Source: JAENWD01 sp963837165 (GTDB lineage Bacteria; Acidobacteriota; Vicinamibacteria; Vicinamibacterales; JAENWD01). Taken from it: a DNA stretch of 64,000 nucleotides. A program made the translations under genes and the position numbers. The stretch is taken from the NCBI GenBank assembly GCA_963837165.1, contig CAWIMD010000002.1:1612001-1676000 (forward strand), read 5' to 3'. Below are positions 1-10,793 of the stretch, one piece after another (position 1 is the stretch's first letter; every line of letters begins with the position of its first letter). A model generated the notes under the pieces. That model was not told the DNA's origin, ran no database searches, and worked only from the letters and a program-made list of their open reading frames with translations.

Positions 1-499
1 CCTCGGTGGCGTCGAGGTCGATGAACAGATCGTAGATCTCGTCCAGCACCTGCCGGGCACGCGCATCGGGCCGGTCGATCTTGTTCACCACCACGACGGG
101 AACCAGGCCCCGTTCCAGCCCCTTCCTCAGCACGAAGCGCGTCTGCGGCAGCGGCCCTTCCGACGCGTCCACCAGCAGGACGATGCCGTCGACCATGGCG
201 AGCGTCCGCTCGACCTCACCGCCGAAGTCGGCGTGGCCAGGCGTATCGACGATGTTGATCAGGAACTCCTTGTAGTGGACGGCCGTGTTCTTGGCGAGGA
301 TGGTAATCCCGCGCTCGCGCTCGAGCACGTTGCTGTCCATGACGCGCTCGGCCACCCGCTCGTTGGCGCGGAAGATGCCGCTCTGGTGCAGCATCGCATC
401 GACCAGGGTCGTCTTGCCGTGGTCGACGTGCGCGACGATGGCCACGTTGCGCAAACGGGGATTGGCCACGGCCGGGCGGGATTTCTGTGACGAAGGCAT
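1..499 (-). CDS. typA: TypA/BipA ribosome-associated translational GTPase (3' end outside window)
   Basis: N-terminal 166 codons of a translation-factor GTPase that acts on the ribosome in stress adaptation and 50S assembly (family knowledge). The translated start shows the G1 loop HVDHGKTT at residues 24-31, the switch I motif ERERGIT near 60-66, the G3 motif DTPGHADFGG near 85-94 and the G4 motif NKID near 135; this order and spacing are those of BipA/TypA rather than of EF-Tu or LepA. I chose the ATG at 499-497 because the family begins about 20 residues before the G1 loop. A TATACT box at 511-506 lies only 6 bases upstream, with no Shine-Dalgarno sequence, so the mRNA may be leaderless. 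It is divergent from the FmdB-like gene, which has the same arrangement. Confidence 0.93.
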   Translation of the reverse strand, partial: MPSSQKSRPAVANPRLRNVAIVAHVDHGKTTLVDAMLHQSGIFRANERVAERVMDSNVLERERGITILAKNTAVHYKEFLINIVDTPGHADFGGEVERTLAMVDGIVLLVDASEGPLPQTRFVLRKGLERGLVPVVVVNKIDRPDARARQVLDEIYDLFIDLDATE

Positions 500-549
500 C
501 CGTACAGTATACGGGCGCCCGGCCGGCGCCCTTCCGGTATACTGCGGTC

Positions 550-772
550 GTGCCCCTCTACGAGTACCGACTGCCGGGACTGCGGCCGCCACGCCGAGAT
601 CCTGGTTCGCGGCCAGGAGATGCCGGCGTGCCCCGCATGCCACGGCTCGAACCTCGATCGGGCGCTGTCGACCTTCGCCGTCACCACCGGGGGACGTCCG
701 TCGTCGGCCGCCCCGGCACCGTGCGGCCGCTGCGGCGACCCGCGCGGCCCCGGCGCCTGTTCGCTGAACTGA
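550..772 (+). pseudogene. FmdB-family zinc ribbon protein, +1 frameshift
   Basis: Small putative regulatory zinc-ribbon protein. From the GTG at 550 the reading is VPLYEYR, the typical FmdB start (usually MPxYEYRC). The expected next part, CRDCGRHAEILVRGQ with further CPAC and CGRC pairs, lies one frame over, from 572 to the TGA at 770-772. Removing one base at about 571 would join the two into a protein of about 73 residues with two CxxC knuckles. A TATACT box at 538-543, 6 bases before the GTG, suggests a leaderless transcript divergent from typA. The gene is either recently broken or carries a sequencing insertion. The zinc-binding pattern is clear; the biological role of FmdB-like ribbons is not well defined. 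Confidence 0.75.
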
Positions 773-812
773 GTCCAGGCCGCACCGTCCAGCCGACGCC
801 GCAGCGCCCGTT

Positions 813-931
813 GGCAGGCCTGAAGGCCTGCGCTACACGCGGGCGCGCCCACTCAACCGACGCATGTAGCGCAGACCTTCAGGTCTGCCCGTGCTCGAGC
901 GACGCATGTAGCGCAGACCTTCAGGTCTGCC
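813..931. repeat. REP-like palindrome cluster, 3 copies
   Basis: Copies at 813-836 (forward), 866-889 and 908-931 (both reverse). The forward unit is GG followed by an 18-base palindrome and GCTAC. The first copy has GCAGGCCTGAAGGCCTGC; the other two have the GCAGACCT/AGGTCTGC stem with centre TC on this strand. The stem difference is a paired A-T to G-C change, so pairing is kept. The cluster lies between the FmdB remnant and the 3' end of the FadR-type regulator. Confidence 0.9.
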
Positions 932-956
932 CGTGACGGCCTGCGCTGCCCCAGGG

Positions 957-1706
957 CTAGACCGCCACCTTCGCCGCAACCGCGACCGCAGCACGCGCGT
1001 CGCGGAGGTCCACCGTGCCCGCCCGCTGCGGCCGCGGAAGGTGCCCGCTCATCTCGCGGCGCGCGCCGTCCACGTCGTGGGCCCGCACGGCGTGGTAGAT
1101 GTTGCGGTGAATGATGGCCGTCTCGCGCAGGTCCCGTCCGCGCGGCAGCGCGGCCCGGCGCTGATCGAAGTAGAGCGACGACACCATTTCCACCAGCGCC
1201 GCCAGGATTGGGTTGCCCGACGCCATCGCCACCGCGCGGTGGAATCGGATGTCGTGCCGCAGGAAGGCCTGCGAATCTTCGAGGGAGGCGAACATCCCCG
1301 TCACTTCCTCGGCCATGGCCGCCACCTGCTCGCCGCTGGCACGCTCGGCCGCCAGGCCCGCCACGCCGACCTCGAGCACGCGCCGTGCCTCGAACATCTG
1401 GTCAGGGGTGAAGCCGTGCAGCGACGCCAGGAGGCTGAGCGGACGGCTGTCGAGCTGGGGCGGCCCGTCGGCAATGTAAGTCCCGGAGCCGTGGCGCGTG
1501 TTCGCGATGCGCATGGCGGACAGCGACCGCAGGCCGGCGCGCACGCTGGGCCGGCTCACGCCAATCTGCAGGGCGAGCTCCCGCTCGGGCGGCAGGCGGT
1601 CGCCGGGCCTGAGCTCTCCCCGCTCGATCTGCCCGCGTACGTGACTGACAACCAGCTCGGCGGCGGCGCCGTCGGAGGTCCGAAAATCCAGCTCGTCACC
1701 CATCAT
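957..1706 (-). CDS. FadR-type GntR-family transcriptional regulator (FCD domain)
   Basis: Transcription factor of about 249 residues. The N-terminal winged helix-turn-helix contains RPGDRLPPERELALQIGVSR, the classic GntR recognition region, at about residues 30-55. The rest is all-helical with HDIRFHRAVAMASGNPIL near residue 145 and the later H of SGH, which fits an FCD effector-binding domain of the FadR/LldR type that often binds metal and a small carboxylate. I chose the ATG at 1706 (or the adjacent one at 1703) because GGAAGG lies about 10 bases upstream; an upstream ATG at 1862 would add 52 residues unlike the family. No metabolic target is adjacent, so the ligand is unknown. Likely autoregulated through the sites at 1822-1912. 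Confidence 0.87.
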   Translation of the reverse strand: MMGDELDFRTSDGAAAELVVSHVRGQIERGELRPGDRLPPERELALQIGVSRPSVRAGLRSLSAMRIANTRHGSGTYIADGPPQLDSRPLSLLASLHGFTPDQMFEARRVLEVGVAGLAAERASGEQVAAMAEEVTGMFASLEDSQAFLRHDIRFHRAVAMASGNPILAALVEMVSSLYFDQRRAALPRGRDLRETAIIHRNIYHAVRAHDVDGARREMSGHLPRPQRAGTVDLRDARAAVAVAAKVAV

Positions 1707-1821
1707 GATGGCCTGCCTTCCTTGCCCGAAGCGCCGGGATCGGTCCGTCCAGTTGACGACGCCCTTCGTTGGGAGCGCCGCTGGAGTCCGGCGACTCAGG
1801 CTGGGGAGATGATACCAGAGC

Positions 1822-1912
1822 GTTGCGACAATTGTGCAACATTCGCACGAATACGATGTCACTTTGTTGTATGAAGAATATTTCAGACACTCACGTCAGC
1901 CACAATTGTGCA
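1822..1912. promoter_or_regulatory. Paired candidate operators for the GntR-family regulator
   Basis: The 11-base word ACAATTGTGCA occurs twice in the same orientation, at 1828-1838 and 1902-1912, 74 bases apart (about seven helical turns). The first is inside GTTGCGACAATTGTGCAAC with matching GTTGC/GCAAC arms; the second contains the perfect palindrome CACAATTGTG (1901-1910). Both lie 120-200 bases upstream of the regulator start. Palindromes of this size are typical GntR operators; the assignment to this regulator is inference. I see no gene in 1914-2065. Confidence 0.45.
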
Positions 1913-2065
1913 GGACTTACACGCTCGTGACCAGTGCAAAGATCTCATGACCGCCTGGCGCCGGCCGCATCGCCCGCAGCGGCCGGTCGGATCAGCGGCC
2001 CGAACGGGCTCCCGTCGGCCCGACCGGGTTCTCGAGTGGTCAGCCGCCGTCCCGTGCACCGGGTT

Positions 2066-2089
2066 GGCAGACCTGAAGGTCTGCGCTAC
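2066..2089 (+). repeat. REP-like palindrome, single forward copy
   Basis: Full forward copy with the GCAGACCTGAAGGTCTGC core, immediately followed by a 7-base-period array that runs into the 3' end of the DUF3810 gene. Confidence 0.9.
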
Positions 2090-2096
2090 ATGAGCT

Positions 2097-2139
2097 ATCA
2101 ATCGTCAATCGTCAATGATCAATCGTCAATGTTCAATCC
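2097..2139. repeat. Heptanucleotide array (AATCGTC type) covering a stop codon
   Basis: Six units with a 7-base period (AATCGTC, AATCGTC, AATGATC, AATCGTC, AATGTTC, AATCC). In the direction of the DUF3810 gene this reads GATTGA-type units, and the last codons and TGA stop (2128-2126) of that gene are inside the array. Confidence 0.85.
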
Positions 2140-3181
2140 GAAGGAGCGGCCGGCCCGTGGCGTCGGTGGCCGTGCCGGCGATCAGCGTGACGATCCCGTC
2201 GTAGCTCCGCACACCTTCGGGCACGCGATTCGCCTTCAGGAACCGGTCGTACACCTGCCAGCTGGCGCGCTCGAGTGTCGGCGCCCCGCGCAGGAGCCGC
2301 GCCCGAATCGCGCGCAGGTCGTCGCGTGGCCCCGGGCCGAGGGCGCCGTCGAGCGCGGTGAGCGTCGCGCGCGGCACGTCGCCACGCAGGCGCCAGTACA
2401 GGGACAGCCACGCGCTGTAGCGCGCGGCCTGGTCCCCGTCCAGGCACGTCACCCACCCGACGAAGCTCGCCTCGCTCTCCCGCGCCCAGCCGGCCAGGTG
2501 CCCCCACTCGTGCGCCACGACGAACGGCCGTTCCATCGGCGTGACGTCGGGATTGACGATCACCTCGAGCCCGTAGGGATTCACCATCCCGTCGACGCCC
2601 GCCCAGCGGAAGTAGAGCGACAGCAGCGACCATTTCGGACGGCCGGCCGTGGCGACCGATGAGGCGCCGAGATCGCGCTGCGCCTCTGCGAATGCGGGGG
2701 CGAGCCGGACGCGGACGGCGGCCCACGTGGCCGTCGCCGACGGGTCGGCGTGCGCCGGATCGTGCAGCCGGTTCAGTTCGTCCACCGCGCGGCGCGCGAG
2801 CGCGTCCACGGCCTCGGCGGTCACCCGCCGGCCGCTGAAATCGAGACGCGCCTCGATGGGCGTGCGCCGGTAGTTCAGGCCCCACAGCAGCAGAAAGACC
2901 AGATACAGCATCGAGACGAAGGCTGCGCCGTCCAGGGCCAGGCCTGCCAGCGCCGCGCGGCGAGCCGGACCGTCGAGGCGCGACAGCCGCCGTCCGCGAA
3001 TCGCGAGCCAGAGGAGGGCACCTGCGAGGAGCACGTCGAGCAGCGCACACGGCGCCAGGCTCGAGAGCGACGTGACGATCGGCTGCAGCGTGGCGTAGAA
3101 CCGCTCGGAATAGTCGCGGGCCACGAGCGCCGCGGGTAGCGGCACGGCCCAGGCGGCAATTGCCGCCGCCACCAGTACCAC
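2126..3181 (-). CDS. DUF3810-family membrane protein with HExxH motif
   Basis: About 351 residues. The N-terminus carries hydrophobic segments (VVLVAAAIAAWAVPLPAALV, then LLDVLLAGALLWLAI and FVSMLYLVFLLLWGLNYRR) consistent with three membrane helices. The C-terminal half contains VVAHEWGHLAG followed by SEASFVGWVTC, a zinc-metallopeptidase-like HExxH with a downstream glutamate. This layout matches the DUF3810 family, whose substrate is unknown. I propose the GTG at 3181; the frame is open further upstream but overlaps the preceding gene, and no clear ribosome site decides the start. It is the last gene of the queG-algH-M49 set, which ends in a heptamer array. Confidence 0.75.
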   Translation of the reverse strand: MVLVAAAIAAWAVPLPAALVARDYSERFYATLQPIVTSLSSLAPCALLDVLLAGALLWLAIRGRRLSRLDGPARRAALAGLALDGAAFVSMLYLVFLLLWGLNYRRTPIEARLDFSGRRVTAEAVDALARRAVDELNRLHDPAHADPSATATWAAVRVRLAPAFAEAQRDLGASSVATAGRPKWSLLSLYFRWAGVDGMVNPYGLEVIVNPDVTPMERPFVVAHEWGHLAGWARESEASFVGWVTCLDGDQAARYSAWLSLYWRLRGDVPRATLTALDGALGPGPRDDLRAIRARLLRGAPTLERASWQVYDRFLKANRVPEGVRSYDGIVTLIAGTATDATGRPLLRIEH

Positions 3182-3248
3182 CGTGCGGCGGACGTGGAGG
3201 GGAGGCGCCGTCGGGCCCCGCGCCGATCGGCCGCCGGAGGTCCGCCGG

Positions 3249-4937
3249 CTACTCGACCGGGCGCTCGAGCGAGGCGGCGGTGGTGAATTCCGGGGCAATG
3301 TCCACCGGGACGTCGGTGAGCCGGTCGAGGACGCGCTGCACCTCGGGGCGGACGGTGCCGGTCTCGACGAGCGCACGGGCGGCCTCGTAGTCCCCGTGCG
3401 CCTGCAGCGTCATGATCCGGGTGGTCAGGGCCTCGACCGCGCTTTTGATCCGATCGGGGACCACCGCGAACGTGCCGTCCCGAGCCACGCGCACGGCGCC
3501 CTGGTCCAGCAGGAAGTTCAGCTGGATCGCGATGCCGCGGCCGTGCGCCTCGGAGATGCCGAAGCGGATCGATCGGAACGTCGAGGCCAGAAACGTCGTG
3601 TACATCGTGTCGGCCAGGCCGGCCGGCAGCGTGCCGCGATCCACCAGCTGCTGCAGCGCCCAGAGCCCAGAGATGTCGGCCTTGGCCTCCTCGATCGTGC
3701 TGTAGGTGTCCTTCAGGGCCTGCCGCACGGTCGTCGCCTTCCCGTTGACGGTGATGTTGTGGGGCCCGAGACCGTGCATGAGCTCGTGCATCAGGATGTG
3801 CGTGAAGAAGGCGTCGAACGACACGCGACCCTGGTCGGCGGATGCCAGCGCCACCTTCGCAATGGGCAGGAGCACGACCTGGAACTTGGCCTCCTGCATG
3901 TTCTTCAGCATCACGCGCTTGCTGCCCTTCTCGCGGATGACGCGCTCGTCGTTGGGCAGGTTGTAGGCGGCCGTCTGCACGCCGCGATTGCCGTCGCCGG
4001 CCGAGAAGACCAGGTTCACCACGCGGATGGGCGCCAGCGCGCCGAGCGTCGGATTCCGGAGCGCCGGCGCGATCGGCAGGTGGTCCTCGATCTCCTGGAG
4101 CTCGGCACCGAAGGCCGCCAGCTTCGCCGACTCCGCCTCGTCCCGCACGGCAATGAAGGACTCGTACGCCGCCTTCCGGTTGAACCACTCGTCCTCGTAC
4201 ACCTCGTACGGGCCAATCGTCGGCTCGATCGACGCGTCCAGCTCCATCCACGCGACGTCGCTCGCGTAGTAGTCGTTCGAGAGGAAGGCGTCGGCCCGCG
4301 TCTCGAGGAAGCGCTTCAGCGTCGGCTGCGCCGTCAAGGCGGCCGCCTCGCGCAGCAGCGCCGCCGCACGGACGAGCTCGCCCTGGTAGGCCTGGCTGTA
4401 CGGCACGAGCACGAACGGCGAGGATGCGCCGGGCGCGGCGTGTCGAACGAGGGTGAAGAAGCCAATCGCGCGGTCGTGCTCGGGTCCGGCCAGCGAGTGG
4501 GTCCAGCGATCCACCGCCTCCTTGCTGGCGCCCTCGGGGTAGAAGTTGGCGGCCGGCGGCTTCCCGGCGGGCACGCCGGGCAGGAACGCGCGGTTGTGAT
4601 CGAGCCGGGACCACGGTCCCTTGTTGATCAGGAAGTAGCGCAGCCTGGCCTGGCCGAGCGGCGAGCGATCGGAGGCGAGCTGCACGAGCGTCGCCTCGTT
4701 GCCGGCCCAGACCTGCTGCAGGAAGATCGCGTCGATGAGGCGGCTGGCCTCCACGAGCTTGCCGAGCGCGCGCTGCTCGGTGGCCGGCATCCCGGAGAGA
4801 TCCGCGCCGATCTCCACGGGCGCGAACCGGGCGGTCATGGCGGTGAGCTGCGCCAGGTCCGGCGGCGCCTGATCGACGGCAAGGAGCATGACGGTGGTGA
4901 CTCCAGCGTAGGCGAGCGCGAGAAGGCCGGCTCTCAA
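3249..4937 (-). CDS. M49-like (dipeptidyl-peptidase III-related) zinc metallopeptidase, exported
   Basis: About 562 residues. The zinc site is visible as HILMHELMHGLGPH near residue 370 and, about 50 residues later, TIEEAKADISGLWAL, equivalent to the EExxAD helix of M49 enzymes; the spacing of HExxH relatives within M49-like proteins supports this. I chose the TTG at 4937-4935: it overlaps the algH stop (TTGA), has GGGAGC upstream and gives a signal-peptide-like start (RAGLLALAYAGVTTVMLLAV). The upstream start at 5003 would lie inside algH. Acts probably in the periplasm on short peptides; substrate unknown. Translationally coupled to algH. Confidence 0.8.
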   Translation of the reverse strand: MRAGLLALAYAGVTTVMLLAVDQAPPDLAQLTAMTARFAPVEIGADLSGMPATEQRALGKLVEASRLIDAIFLQQVWAGNEATLVQLASDRSPLGQARLRYFLINKGPWSRLDHNRAFLPGVPAGKPPAANFYPEGASKEAVDRWTHSLAGPEHDRAIGFFTLVRHAAPGASSPFVLVPYSQAYQGELVRAAALLREAAALTAQPTLKRFLETRADAFLSNDYYASDVAWMELDASIEPTIGPYEVYEDEWFNRKAAYESFIAVRDEAESAKLAAFGAELQEIEDHLPIAPALRNPTLGALAPIRVVNLVFSAGDGNRGVQTAAYNLPNDERVIREKGSKRVMLKNMQEAKFQVVLLPIAKVALASADQGRVSFDAFFTHILMHELMHGLGPHNITVNGKATTVRQALKDTYSTIEEAKADISGLWALQQLVDRGTLPAGLADTMYTTFLASTFRSIRFGISEAHGRGIAIQLNFLLDQGAVRVARDGTFAVVPDRIKSAVEALTTRIMTLQAHGDYEAARALVETGTVRPEVQRVLDRLTDVPVDIAPEFTTAASLERPVE

Positions 4938-5488
4938 TGGACGCCGCTCCCGAGCTGCAGGCTGCCGGGGTTGGCGCCGAGCCGGCGGATGGCCTGCTCC
5001 CACATGTCATCGGCCGGGGTCTGGAACACGAGGTCGAGCGCGACGTCGGAGGTCAGCCACGCCGAGGCCGCCACCTCCTCGTCCAGCTGTCCCGGTCCCC
5101 ATCCCGCGTAGCCGGCGATGAGGCGGGCCCGGGCCATGTCGGGAGTGGCGATGGCGTCCTGCAGCACGCGGGCCGAGGTGGACAGGTAGACGCCCTCGCA
5201 CACGCGCACGGCGTTCTCGTCGAGCGCGGGATCGCTGATCAGGATCCAGCTGCGCTCCGGCTCGACCGGTCCGCCAATCCAGACTTCGACCTCCTGCTCG
5301 GTCGCGGCGTCCGGGTCGTCCTGCGGCACGATGCGCGCGATGGTCGTCACCGGGCGGTTGATGACCAGCCCGAACGCGCCGTCGGTGTCGTGCTGACAGA
5401 GCAGCACCACCGATCGCGCGAAGTTCGGGTCGTCCAGCTGCGGCATCGAGAGCAGCAGGGACGGCGCCAGGGTGGGTGACTCGTGCAT
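4934..5488 (-). CDS. algH: YqgE/AlgH family protein (DUF179)
   Basis: 184 residues, the normal family length. Recognisable features are the start APSLLLSMPQLDDPNFARSV, the central GLVINRP, the IGGPVEPE strand and the GYAGWGPGQLDEE motif, all hallmarks of AlgH/YqgE. The ATG at 5488 lies 8 bases after the queG stop; longer starts would run into queG. Molecular function is unknown in the family although AlgH has been linked to alginate regulation in Pseudomonas. Its neighbour ruvX, common elsewhere, is not here but at 54.1 kb. Confidence 0.92.
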   Translation of the reverse strand: MHESPTLAPSLLLSMPQLDDPNFARSVVLLCQHDTDGAFGLVINRPVTTIARIVPQDDPDAATEQEVEVWIGGPVEPERSWILISDPALDENAVRVCEGVYLSTSARVLQDAIATPDMARARLIAGYAGWGPGQLDEEVAASAWLTSDVALDLVFQTPADDMWEQAIRRLGANPGSLQLGSGVH

Positions 5489-5495
5489 ACCGGGA

Positions 5496-6572
5496 TCATA
5501 CCGCCTCGTGACGGTCCCCGGCATCGATTCGTCCCGCCAGCCGCGCGCGCGCCCACTGCACGTGGCGCGCCACGACCGGATCGCGGATGCTGGCGCGCGC
5601 CGGATCCGCATCACCGTCCAGATCGGCCGCCGTCGCGCCCTCGAGGGCGTTGCCGAGCGCGACCGCGAGATTCCGGCGCAGCCGCACGGTGCCGGCGCGT
5701 TCCATCGGCGTGCCCCGAATCGCCGCGTCGAGCGCCGCGTCGCTCATCCGCCAGAGCGCCAGCGCGTCGGCCGGATCGAACGGCGCCCTGGGACTCCATT
5801 CGGGCCGATCCGAGATCGCGGCGCGCTGGTTCCACGGGCACACGTCCTGGCAGATGTCGCACCCGTAGGCGAGCTGCCCGAGGGACGGACGCAGCGCGTC
5901 GGGGATGTCCGTCCGCTGCTCGATGGTCAGGTACGAGATGCAGCGCCTGGCGTCGAGCTCGCCGGGCGCGACGAGCGCACCGGTCGGACAGGCCGACAGG
6001 CACAGCGTGCACGATCCGCAGCGATCCTGCCCCGGGCCGTCCGGCTCGAGGTCGAGGCTCGTGACCAGGCAGCCGAGAAAGACCCATGAGCCGAGCTCGG
6101 GGTTGATGAGGCAGGTGTTCCTGCCGATCCAGCCGAGGCCGGCGTACTGCGCGTAGACGCGCTCCTGGATCGGCCCGGTGTCCACGTAGATGCGGGCGTC
6201 GAACGGCGCGGGATGCCGCGTTCGCATCCACGCGAGCAGCGCATCCAGCCGCTGCCGCACGATCACGTGGTAGTCGTCTCCCCACGCATACCGTGACACC
6301 ACCGCACGCGTGGCCCCCGGCTGCTCGAAGGTGTACGGGCGGTCGGTGTTGTAGACGGTGGCGGTGACGATCACCGAGCGCGCGGCGGGATCGGCGGCCC
6401 GCACCTCGCGGCGCTTCTTCGCCGACCGCCCGAGCCAGGTCATCGTGCCCGCGTAGCCGCGGCGCAGCCAGGTGTCGAGAAACGCCAGCTCCGGGAAGGG
6501 CCCCACCGGCGCAATGCCGCAGCGGTCGAACCCGACCTCCAGGGCGTGCGCCTTGACCGCGTCCGAGGTCAG
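5496..6572 (-). CDS. queG: Epoxyqueuosine reductase QueG
   Basis: Catalyses the cobalamin-dependent last step of queuosine synthesis, reducing epoxyqueuosine in the tRNA wobble position. Two 4Fe-4S motifs are visible, CGSCTLCLSACPTGAL and CDICQDVCPWNQ, plus ARRCISYLTIE and RLRRNLAVALGNA typical of QueG. The start is unusual: the first ATG/GTG/TTG in frame (GTG at 6506) would remove conserved N-terminal sequence (LEVGFDRCGIAPVG). The only initiator-like codon upstream is CTG at 6572, preceded by GGAAGGA at 10 bases, so I propose CTG. First gene of the queG-algH-M49-DUF3810 set; its 5' side abuts three REP copies, into which the frame stays open. Confidence 0.88.
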   Translation of the reverse strand: MTSDAVKAHALEVGFDRCGIAPVGPFPELAFLDTWLRRGYAGTMTWLGRSAKKRREVRAADPAARSVIVTATVYNTDRPYTFEQPGATRAVVSRYAWGDDYHVIVRQRLDALLAWMRTRHPAPFDARIYVDTGPIQERVYAQYAGLGWIGRNTCLINPELGSWVFLGCLVTSLDLEPDGPGQDRCGSCTLCLSACPTGALVAPGELDARRCISYLTIEQRTDIPDALRPSLGQLAYGCDICQDVCPWNQRAAISDRPEWSPRAPFDPADALALWRMSDAALDAAIRGTPMERAGTVRLRRNLAVALGNALEGATAADLDGDADPARASIRDPVVARHVQWARARLAGRIDAGDRHEAV

Positions 6573-6612
6573 CGTGTCACCGTCCTTCCAGGGCGCGCGG
6601 CCGCGCTCACAT

Positions 6613-6703
6613 GTAGCGCAGACCTTCAGGTCTGCCCGCGCTCACATGCAGCGCAGACCTTCAGGTCTGCCCGCGCGCCCGTTGGCAGGCCTGAAGGCCT
6701 GCG

Positions 6704-6707
<4 letters not shown>
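6613..6707. repeat. REP-like palindrome cluster, 3 copies
   Basis: Reverse copies at 6613-6636 and 6648-6671 (the second with GCAGC instead of GTAGC at its edge) and a forward copy at 6684-6707 with the G-C stem variant. The last copy overlaps the 3' end of acnA and provides its TAG stop. Confidence 0.9.
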
Positions 6708-9385
<2,678 letters not shown>

Positions 9386-9456
9386 CTCGGCGGCCCCCTG
9401 GAGGACAGGTGGATCGCCTGATCATAGCGCGGGACGGGGGACGGGATCTGGGGGTT

Positions 9457-9486
9457 CTGCCTACTGCCTGCTGCCTGCTGCCTGCT
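9457..9486. repeat. Heptanucleotide array (GCCTGCT type) at a gene end
   Basis: Four units of 7 bases (CTGCCTA, then three CTGCCTG) directly beyond the stop of the lipoprotein gene; the TAG stop (9487-9485) overlaps the first unit when read on the minus strand (AGCAGGC repeats). Confidence 0.8.
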
Positions 9487-10642
9487 ATTTCGGTCCCGGG
9501 GCCCAGCCGAGGAAGCGCTCGCCGGTCAGGGTGTCGCGCCCATCGAAATCACTGCTGCACAACCACCAGCGCCCGGACAGGTATTCGGCTGCGATCTGGT
9601 CGGTGCCGACGACGTCCTGCTTTGTACCGTCGTCCTTCTCCGATTTCCATTCGACGGCAGAGTTGGAGCAGGCATCTCCCGGCTTGAGGCCGTGAACGGT
9701 CGAACAGCCGGCATCGAAGTTCACCGTGACCTTCGGCGGCTGCACGTCCCAGGAGGTGATCGTGTAGGTGGCGCGGTTGTACTCGACTTCGGCTCGCTCG
9801 TCGGCGGCGCCCTGGCACGTCGGCGTGAAATCCTTCATCACCGTGTTGACCGGCACGCTGGACTTCGAGAAGTTCACGAGGAACTCGTTCGCCATGTCGC
9901 CCACTTCCTGGATCGAGTCGTGCACCTTGACCTTCATGGTGTCGGTGACCCGGTTCTCCTTGCTCACGGGCAGCCCGGCATCGTCGGTCCCCTGATAGGT
10001 CTCGACGACGGTGAGCGTGATCGTGGCGGTGAGCGGCGTCGGACCCGACGCCGGCGCCTTCCATTTCACGGTCCGGCCGTCGCCGCTGAACGTCCCGACA
10101 TCGCTCGACCACTCGAACTTCAGCTGGTCGGCCGGTGTCTCTTTGTCGGTCACGTCGGCGCTCACGTCGATCTGTTCGCCCACGTCGGCGAAGCCGGCCG
10201 GCTCGTTCTTGCGCGTGCCCTGTGCCTTGATCGCCTGGATGACCGGCGACGTGTTGGTGACCTGCTGGGGCGCCGCAAAGGTGAACGCGCCCCGCAGGGC
10301 GCCGATCCTGCCGGCCACGCTGACCGATACGTCCGCGAGGCCGGCCGCGTGCTGCGGCGTGGTCGCGGTGATCCGGGTGGCGGAGAGGACGGTAATCGCG
10401 GTGGCCGGGGTGCCGCCGATGGCCACGACCGCGCCTGCGCCGAAATTGCTTCCCGAGATCGTGACGGAGGTTCCGCCCAGCGTCGTGCCGGTGCTCGGCG
10501 AGACGCCGGTGACCGACGGCGTCGGGCCGGTCGGCGTCGGCCCCGTGGGGTTGCCGCCGCAGGCGGCAAGCACGGCCAGGGCGAGACACGGGAGCAGTGA
10601 TCGCTGGAATCGCCGCGTGCGGCGGACCGGCTGCCGGGGCAT
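9485..10642 (-). CDS. IPT/TIG-domain lipoprotein, unknown function
   Basis: 385 residues. Starts with arginines, a hydrophobic stretch and the lipobox LAVLAAC followed by GGNPTGPTPTGPTP, so it should be lipidated and anchored in the envelope. Residues about 45-120 (SVTGVSPSTGTTLGGTSVTISGSNFG onward in pieces) form an IPT/TIG immunoglobulin-like fold. A second beta-rich region includes FEWSSDVGTFSGDGRTVKW, similar to PKD-like modules. The C-terminal region has four cysteines that could form disulfides. Common as surface proteins in Acidobacteriota; partner unknown. The 3' end runs into a heptamer array. Confidence 0.78.
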   Translation of the reverse strand: MPRQPVRRTRRFQRSLLPCLALAVLAACGGNPTGPTPTGPTPSVTGVSPSTGTTLGGTSVTISGSNFGAGAVVAIGGTPATAITVLSATRITATTPQHAAGLADVSVSVAGRIGALRGAFTFAAPQQVTNTSPVIQAIKAQGTRKNEPAGFADVGEQIDVSADVTDKETPADQLKFEWSSDVGTFSGDGRTVKWKAPASGPTPLTATITLTVVETYQGTDDAGLPVSKENRVTDTMKVKVHDSIQEVGDMANEFLVNFSKSSVPVNTVMKDFTPTCQGAADERAEVEYNRATYTITSWDVQPPKVTVNFDAGCSTVHGLKPGDACSNSAVEWKSEKDDGTKQDVVGTDQIAAEYLSGRWWLCSSDFDGRDTLTGERFLGWAPGPK

Positions 10643-10740
10643 CTAACCACATTGTGCCGGGTCGCGCGGTATCGGGCAACTGACCGGGCGCTCGGGATTT
10701 TCGGAGGCCGGGCGGGCTCTGGACCGGGTGGCGCCATTGC

Positions 10741-10780
10741 TGGTATCACCTGAGCCTGTTTATGTGGTAATCTGATGCCA
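10741..10780. promoter_or_regulatory. Candidate operator of the Xre-RES module
   Basis: Inverted half-sites TGGTATCA (10741-10748) and TGATGCCA (10773-10780), 7 of 8 complementary, flank AT-rich sequence just upstream of the antitoxin gene. Xre antitoxins of this class repress their own operon, so the position fits; the assignment is inference. Confidence 0.35.
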
Positions 10781-10793
10781 TGCGAGGATGCGC

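Noticed and set aside
813..931. Rho-independent terminators instead of repeats
   Set aside because: Stems have a 2-base centre, no T-run, the same sequence at many loci and a fixed GCTAC edge, so a repeat family explains them better, although some may terminate transcription.
933..1874. Plus-strand frame of 313 codons over the regulator
   Set aside because: The minus-strand frame has a clear GntR/FCD pattern; the plus-strand one has none.
3183..5111. Long open frame of 642 codons on the plus strand
   Set aside because: Antisense to the M49 and DUF3810 genes; composition (His/Arg/Val-rich, no motifs) is that of a GC-rich shadow frame.
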